Positions 60,312 through 64,000 of a stretch of DNA of 64,000 nt are shown piece after piece; position 1 is the first letter of the stretch; the number at the start of each line of letters is the position of its first letter. A program made the position numbers and the translations under genes. The notes below the pieces were generated by a model. The model worked only from the letters and a program-made list of their open reading frames with translations. It had not been told where the DNA came from and made no database searches. Origin of the DNA: Rhodococcus rhodnii (GTDB lineage: Bacteria; Actinomycetota; Actinomycetes; Mycobacteriales; Pseudonocardiaceae); contig JOAA01000003.1 of NCBI GenBank assembly GCA_000720375.1, positions 620,001 to 684,000 of the forward strand. Reading direction: 5' to 3'.

Positions 60312-60577
60312 TCACAACGAGTCCATCCCCCAAAGCGAAAACGGTTGTGGCACAACGTCAACGCAACCGAGCCACACAAAGGCAGGGAGCTCAAGAGCAA
60401 ACCGGTAAACACAAGCCCACGCTGGTAAAAGCGCAACGTGCCCAGCGCTGGATCAGAAAGAGCTCGCACCGTGGAGGTCTGGGGGCTCGGCTCCCAGAAA
60501 TAATCCGAGGCGACCCGGTTCGCGCATTCCGCGAACACAAGCCGCCCGACACGAGTGGACCTTGGGGAGCTTATTAA
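60312..60577. other. Gene-free, lower-GC stretch before the decayed recombinase fragment
   Basis: I see no gene here. It contains a hairpin-forming segment TCTGGGGGCTCGGCTCCCAGA-like at ~60478-60500 and a TTATTAAAA patch at 60571-60579, and it is less coding-like than its surroundings. Possibly the edge of a lost mobile element. Confidence 0.35.
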
Positions 60578-61046
60578 AACCCGAAAGACCAGGTCAGAGC
60601 TCTGGAGCAACTTCGTCAGAAGCTCCCCAGCCTCGAAGTATCCGAACCGACGACGACCAAGCGAGACCGGCCCCGGCGTGCCCGGCAACTCGACGCCGAT
60701 CAGATTCAGCAGTTGATCGCCGGGTATCAGTCCGGCTCGACGGTGTACGAACTGGGTGACCGGTTCGGCATCGAACGGCGAACCGTCAGCAACATTCTCC
60801 ACCGGCACGGCGTGCCGATGCGCCACCGCGGCCTCTCACCCGACCAGGTCGACAACGCCATCCACCTCTACAACCTCGGCTGGTCACTGGCACGAGTCGG
60901 CCAAACATCTGGGCATCGCCCATACCCCCCGTGCTGACCACACTGCGCGAACGTGGCATCCCCACCCGAGACACGCACGGACGTCCGCGCATCGAAGCGC
61001 CCTGGAGCATGAGATCCGAGCGCTGCGAAATCGGCTGTTGCAATGA
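60578..61046 (+). pseudogene. Recombinase/transposon-type helix-turn-helix protein, fragment with two frameshifts
   Basis: Reads [20 protein letters not shown], then [74 protein letters not shown]. Removing one C near 60901-60903 continues as KHLGIAHT; a second shift in the C-run ~60924-60930 continues as [20 protein letters not shown]. Double HTH units with LSPDQ linkers are found in actinobacterial site-specific recombinase or IS-associated proteins. The N-terminal catalytic part is missing. Confidence 0.6.
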
Positions 61047-61425
61047 TTGCGATCCGGCAGCCCCGACCGGCTGAACCTCGGCGTGCGACTGGCCGCCTTC
61101 CGCATCGTGCAGGAGGTCCTGACCAACGCCCTCAAGCACGCCGGCCCGCGCACCACCGTCGACCTGAGCCTGGCGGCCGACTCCTGCCAGGTCCACATCG
61201 TCGTGCACGACAGCGGCCCGCCCGACGACGAACCCGCGCAGGCGACCAACCGGCTTGAGCGCCGTTTTAACAGTCGTTTCAGGTTCGCTCGATATGAAGT
61301 AGGCACCGCCGGGCGACGCGGGTCTCGGCCTCGTCGGCATGGTCTACGGCGGCACGGTCAGCGCCGGCCCCGCATCGGACGGCGGCTGGACCGTCTACGC
61401 GACCCTGAAAGGCAGCCATTCATGA
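61047..61425 (+). pseudogene. Histidine kinase remnant (ATPase domain), 5'-truncated and interrupted
   Basis: LGVRLAAFRIVQEVLTNALK, HAGPRTTVDLSLAADSCQVH and IVVHDSGPP are a NarL-type kinase HATPase domain. About 60 bp of unlike, AT-richer sequence (~61256-61315) then breaks the frame. It resumes in another frame as GDAGLGLVGMVYGGTVSAGP and GGWTVYATLKGSHS, whose TGA overlaps the response-regulator ATG (ATGA). The dimerisation/His domain and membrane input are gone. It directly abuts the recombinase fragment. Confidence 0.7.
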
Positions 61426-62087
61426 TCTCTGTGCTCGTGGTGGACGCCCAGCCGCTGCAGCGCTTCGGGTTTCGCATGCTGCTGGAGAGCACCCCCGACA
61501 CCGAGATCGTCGGCGAGGCCGAGAACGGCGCCGAGGCCGTTCGGTGGACCACCGAGCTGCGTCCCGACGTGGTGCTGATGGACATCCGCATGCCGGGCGT
61601 CGACGGGATCGAGGTCACCCGGCGCATCGTCGCCTCCGGTGGGCGTTCGCGGATCCTGGTGCTGACGACGTTCGACGTGGACCGGTACGCGCTCGCCGCG
61701 CTGCGGGCCGGGGCGAGCGGTTTCCTGCTGAAGGACATCCGCCCGGAGGAGCTGCTCGCCGGCATCCGGGCCGTCGCCGCCGGGGATGCGGTGATCGCGC
61801 CGGCGCTGACTCGGCGGCTGCTCGACGCGTTCGCCGACCGGCTCGGCGATGACCTTTGCGGGCCCGTGCGGGAGGATCCCCGGCTGGACTCCCTGACCGG
61901 CCGCGAGCGCGAGATCCTCGTCGCCATCGGCCACGGCCTCACCAACGGCGAGATCGCGCAACGGTTCACACTGTCGGAGTCGACGGTGAAGACCCACGTC
62001 GGGCGGGTCCTCGCCAAGATCGGCGCGCGGGACCGGATCCAGGCCGTCATCCTCGCCTACGACCTGAGACTCACCCGGCCGATTTAG
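61422..62087 (+). CDS. NarL/LuxR-family response regulator, orphaned
   Basis: 221 residues. Receiver domain with D54 in VLMDIRMPGVDG, T in VLTTFDV and K in FLLKDIRP; the acidic pair near the start is D8-A9 (VVDAQ) rather than DD. LuxR HTH: LTNGEIAQRFTLSESTVKTH. Its partner kinase upstream is destroyed, so it may be phosphorylated by another kinase, by acetyl phosphate, or be non-functional. Confidence 0.92.
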   Translation: MISVLVVDAQPLQRFGFRMLLESTPDTEIVGEAENGAEAVRWTTELRPDVVLMDIRMPGVDGIEVTRRIVASGGRSRILVLTTFDVDRYALAALRAGASGFLLKDIRPEELLAGIRAVAAGDAVIAPALTRRLLDAFADRLGDDLCGPVREDPRLDSLTGREREILVAIGHGLTNGEIAQRFTLSESTVKTHVGRVLAKIGARDRIQAVILAYDLRLTRPI

Positions 62088-62255
62088 CGCTTCATCTCGC
62101 GCGTCCGTCGGGGGCGCGACCGTAGTTCCCAGCCGCACCGCTCCGGGCCGATCCGCTCCGCGTGATCGACCGCTCCACTGCCGGGTCCGCCTGCAGCCGC
62201 CCGCGTCACCGCCCGTCCGACTGCCACGACGCCGCACGACTATCCCTGGGGCGAA

Positions 62256-62280
62256 CGGCCCGCCGAGTTCCGGCGGGCCG
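62256..62280. terminator. Hairpin between response regulator and Rieske gene
   Basis: 10-bp stem CGGCCCGCCG / CGGCGGGCCG with a 5-base loop, between convergent stops. The preceding 62088-62255 bases show no gene. Confidence 0.75.
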
Positions 62281-62291
62281 CCGACACCTTT

Positions 62292-62702
62292 CTAGGCGGT
62301 CACGACTGAGTCGCCGCTGATCTTCACCGGGATCGGGGTCAGGCCGGTGGTCGCCGGCCCTTTCTTCCTGTCGCCGGTCGCGGCGTCGAAGACGCTGCCA
62401 TGGCCGGGGCACGTGATGGTGCCGCCCGCCGGTTTCGAGACCGTCACACCCGCGTGCGGGCAGACCGGGTCGAGCCCTTTGACCTCGTTCTCCGATGGCC
62501 GGACGATCAGGACTTTGCCTGACGGTCCGTCCACGATCGCCCCGCTGCCGACCGGGACGTCGGCCAGCTTGGCCAACGGCGTGCCACCGGAGCCGGAGGA
62601 TCCTCCGGCGGGTTTTTCCGACGAGCAGGCGGCTAGGGAAACCGGTGCGACCAGACCGGCTAGCAGGCCGCAGACAACCGTGCGGCGTGTTGGATCTGGC
62701 AA
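62292..62702 (-). CDS. Rieske [2Fe-2S] lipoprotein
   Basis: 136 residues. TTG 62702 is chosen because a perfect AGGAGG lies 7 bases upstream; a GTG at 62768 would add residues with no ribosome site. The leader has twin Arg (DPTRRTVVCGLLAGLVAPVS) and a lipobox LAAC. The cluster motifs are CPHAG and CPGHGS (CxH and CxxH), with DPVCPHAGVTVSKPAGGTIT around them. A small, exported, membrane-tethered electron carrier. Next gene upstream is the copper monooxygenase-like lipoprotein, so it may supply electrons to it. Confidence 0.9.
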   Translation of the reverse strand: MPDPTRRTVVCGLLAGLVAPVSLAACSSEKPAGGSSGSGGTPLAKLADVPVGSGAIVDGPSGKVLIVRPSENEVKGLDPVCPHAGVTVSKPAGGTITCPGHGSVFDAATGDRKKGPATTGLTPIPVKISGDSVVTA

Positions 62703-62781
62703 GACGATGCCTCCTGAGCGCGCAAACAGTGGTGGTTTCGGCTTGTTGACCTCAGTGAGCTCACACACGATCGACGCTTCG

Positions 62782-63999
62782 TCAGGACTTGCGGGGGGAG
62801 ACCGTCATGATGCCCGTACACATCTCGTCGCTGGTGCCGTCGCCCCACACCACGTAGCGCGGCGGCAGCTTGCTCAGCTGCGGCAGCAGTTTGCGCAGCC
62901 CCGCGTCGTGCGTACACGTCACCCGCAGCGTGTCCCCCGGACCGATCTCCACCGGCGACGGCAGCTTCACTAGCCGCTGGTTGTCGAAGTCGAACTGCGG
63001 CACGTCCAGCACGACCTTGGCGTTCGGCGTGCCCGGGTTGAGTTCGACCTTGATGGCCCGCCCGAGCAGGTGCATGTGGCCGAAACCAGCGAACAGCGTC
63101 ATCGGCGCCGGCACCTTGTGGTCGCAGGTCTGGGTGTCACCGGGCTTCGGCGCGCTCTGGCCGCACTCCTCCAGCTGCTCGTCCGCGGTGCCGCCGACCT
63201 CCGGCCCGAACCGCTTCGTCACGTCCGCGATCGAGGTCGCCCGGTCACAGAGCGGACCCGACTCGTCGGCGGCACAGGGCAGGTCGGTCGGCGCGTCGAG
63301 CGGCCACGTAACGAATTCCTGGGTCTGCGGCGTGCCGTCCGTCAGCCGCAGCCGCACCGCCGAGCGGTCCGACCCGGCCGGCTTGCCGTCGGTCGCGAGC
63401 AGGTTGTAGTGGATCTGGAGGACGATCAGGCTGCCCGGCTCCAGCTTGAAGCCGGCGTCCTGGGTGAACAGCGTCTCCGTGGCGCCCGGCGCCCAGGTGT
63501 CCACCCACGCCGCGTCCCCGCCCCCCTCTTCTACTTCTACTTCGGCGCCGGCTACGCCGGTCCCGCCGAAACACTGCCAGCCGAGACCGGGGGTCTTCGC
63601 GTCCTGCTCGCGCACCGCGGCAGCGCCGCCCGGCGGCACCGCGTACACGATGGCGTGGTGCGCGATGGCGACGTTCTCCGGCATGACCTGGGTCCCGGTC
63701 AGGAACGCCGTCTTGGTCAGGCCCGGGTCGATCACCTGGCACCGGTACTCGTCCGTGCCGCCGCCCTCCGGCGGCGCGGGCGTGTAGGCCTCGGTCATCT
63801 TCAGGTCGACGAACCGCTCGCCGGCGCGCAGCGGCTGCGGTGGCGCCGATGACCCGCCCGCGTGCGCGCTGTGCGAGCCGGCCGTGGCGGGCGCCGCACT
63901 GTTGTCGGCGTCCGACCCGCAGGCGACGACAGCGAACGCCGTCGCCAGCGCCATGGCGGCCGCCCCGAGCCTCCACAGTGGACTATCAGGTTTCGTCAT
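62782..63999 (-). CDS. Copper type II (PHM-like) monooxygenase-like lipoprotein
   Basis: 405 residues, ATG 63999. Lipoprotein signal with Cys27 (FAVVACGS), then a His/Ala/Ser-rich linker. The rest resembles the two-domain core of peptidylglycine alpha-hydroxylating monooxygenase: His114/His115 (AIAHHAIVY) and His197 (LQIHYN) match the CuM/CuH-type first three ligands as a set of HH plus QxHY. His308/His310 (GFGHMHLLGRAIKV) and Met393 (TSDEMCTG) match the second site. Many Cys pairs suggest disulfides. It would act outside the membrane. The substrate is unknown; activity as a hydroxylase is inferred from ligands. Confidence 0.85.
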   Translation of the reverse strand: MTKPDSPLWRLGAAAMALATAFAVVACGSDADNSAAPATAGSHSAHAGGSSAPPQPLRAGERFVDLKMTEAYTPAPPEGGGTDEYRCQVIDPGLTKTAFLTGTQVMPENVAIAHHAIVYAVPPGGAAAVREQDAKTPGLGWQCFGGTGVAGAEVEVEEGGGDAAWVDTWAPGATETLFTQDAGFKLEPGSLIVLQIHYNLLATDGKPAGSDRSAVRLRLTDGTPQTQEFVTWPLDAPTDLPCAADESGPLCDRATSIADVTKRFGPEVGGTADEQLEECGQSAPKPGDTQTCDHKVPAPMTLFAGFGHMHLLGRAIKVELNPGTPNAKVVLDVPQFDFDNQRLVKLPSPVEIGPGDTLRVTCTHDAGLRKLLPQLSKLPPRYVVWGDGTSDEMCTGIMTVSPRKS

Positions 64000-64000
64000 A

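Noticed and set aside
60478..60500. Possible tRNA or attachment site near TCTGGGGGCTC
   Set aside because: Only one imperfect hairpin is present; no cloverleaf, anticodon arm or CCA-end pattern.

Overview
The window is a high-GC chromosomal segment from an actinomycete. Gene content and gene style (many GTG starts, ATGA/GTGA start-stop overlaps, NarL-type two-component pairs, PknB-like kinases, a CGNR regulator, SARP/BTAD regulator, ShbA/SigD-like sigma factor, F420-type nitroreductase) point to Pseudonocardiales, but the genus cannot be fixed from sequence alone. I see no rRNA, tRNA, CRISPR, intact insertion sequence or biosynthetic gene cluster.

Layout. 1-9.3 kb: start of a histidine kinase, a GH94-like phosphorylase, a secreted M28/PA-type protein, an ArsR-SRPBCC pair, a NarL/histidine kinase pair, a twin-arginine SDR, a membrane protein and a GNAT enzyme. 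9.3-19.2 kb: one tightly overlapping minus-strand operon, PknB-like kinase > Fn3 protein > MoxR ATPase > DUF58 > transglutaminase-like membrane protein > kinase-like protein > FHA protein. The two 'enzymes' near its end lack catalytic residues. 19.4-22.1 kb: two secreted wall-hydrolase-like proteins sharing ten 150-bp repeats. 22.3-30.5 kb: SARP regulator, an OsmC/DinB/hydrolase operon facing a CGNR regulator over duplicated operators, a tannase-like esterase and tandem hydrolases. 30.9-41.1 kb: ABC-F ATPase between MarR genes, a secreted beta-helix protein, an HxlR/quinone-oxidoreductase locus that appears scrambled by a small inversion, a TetR-SDR pair and three overlapping genes, two of them with doubled YbjQ-like domains.

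41.5-48.1 kb: an acyl-CoA dehydrogenase and an alpha-methylacyl-CoA racemase converge on a MaoC hydratase, thiolase, SRPBCC, SDR and AraC operon. Together these look like a complete beta-oxidation module for 2-methyl-branched acyl-CoAs. 48.2-53.7 kb: unusual sigma factor, truncated TetR, small acidic protein, membrane protein, and an operon of FAD amine oxidase-like enzyme, amidohydrolase and LacI regulator. 53.8-60.3 kb: pentapeptide-repeat protein, VOC protein, SDR, epoxide hydrolase/WYL regulator and TetR/nitroreductase divergons, with clear palindromic operators.

60.3-62.1 kb is a decayed patch: a frameshifted recombinase-type HTH fragment abuts a 5'-truncated histidine kinase, leaving an intact response regulator. 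62.3-64 kb encodes a Rieske lipoprotein and a lipoprotein related to peptidylglycine alpha-hydroxylating monooxygenase with all six copper-ligand positions present.

No single locus is a provable new system. The best leads are the pseudoenzyme MoxR/DUF58 operon, the HxlR-oxidoreductase inversion, the bacterial PHM-like copper protein with its Rieske neighbour, and the repeat-sharing hydrolase pair.
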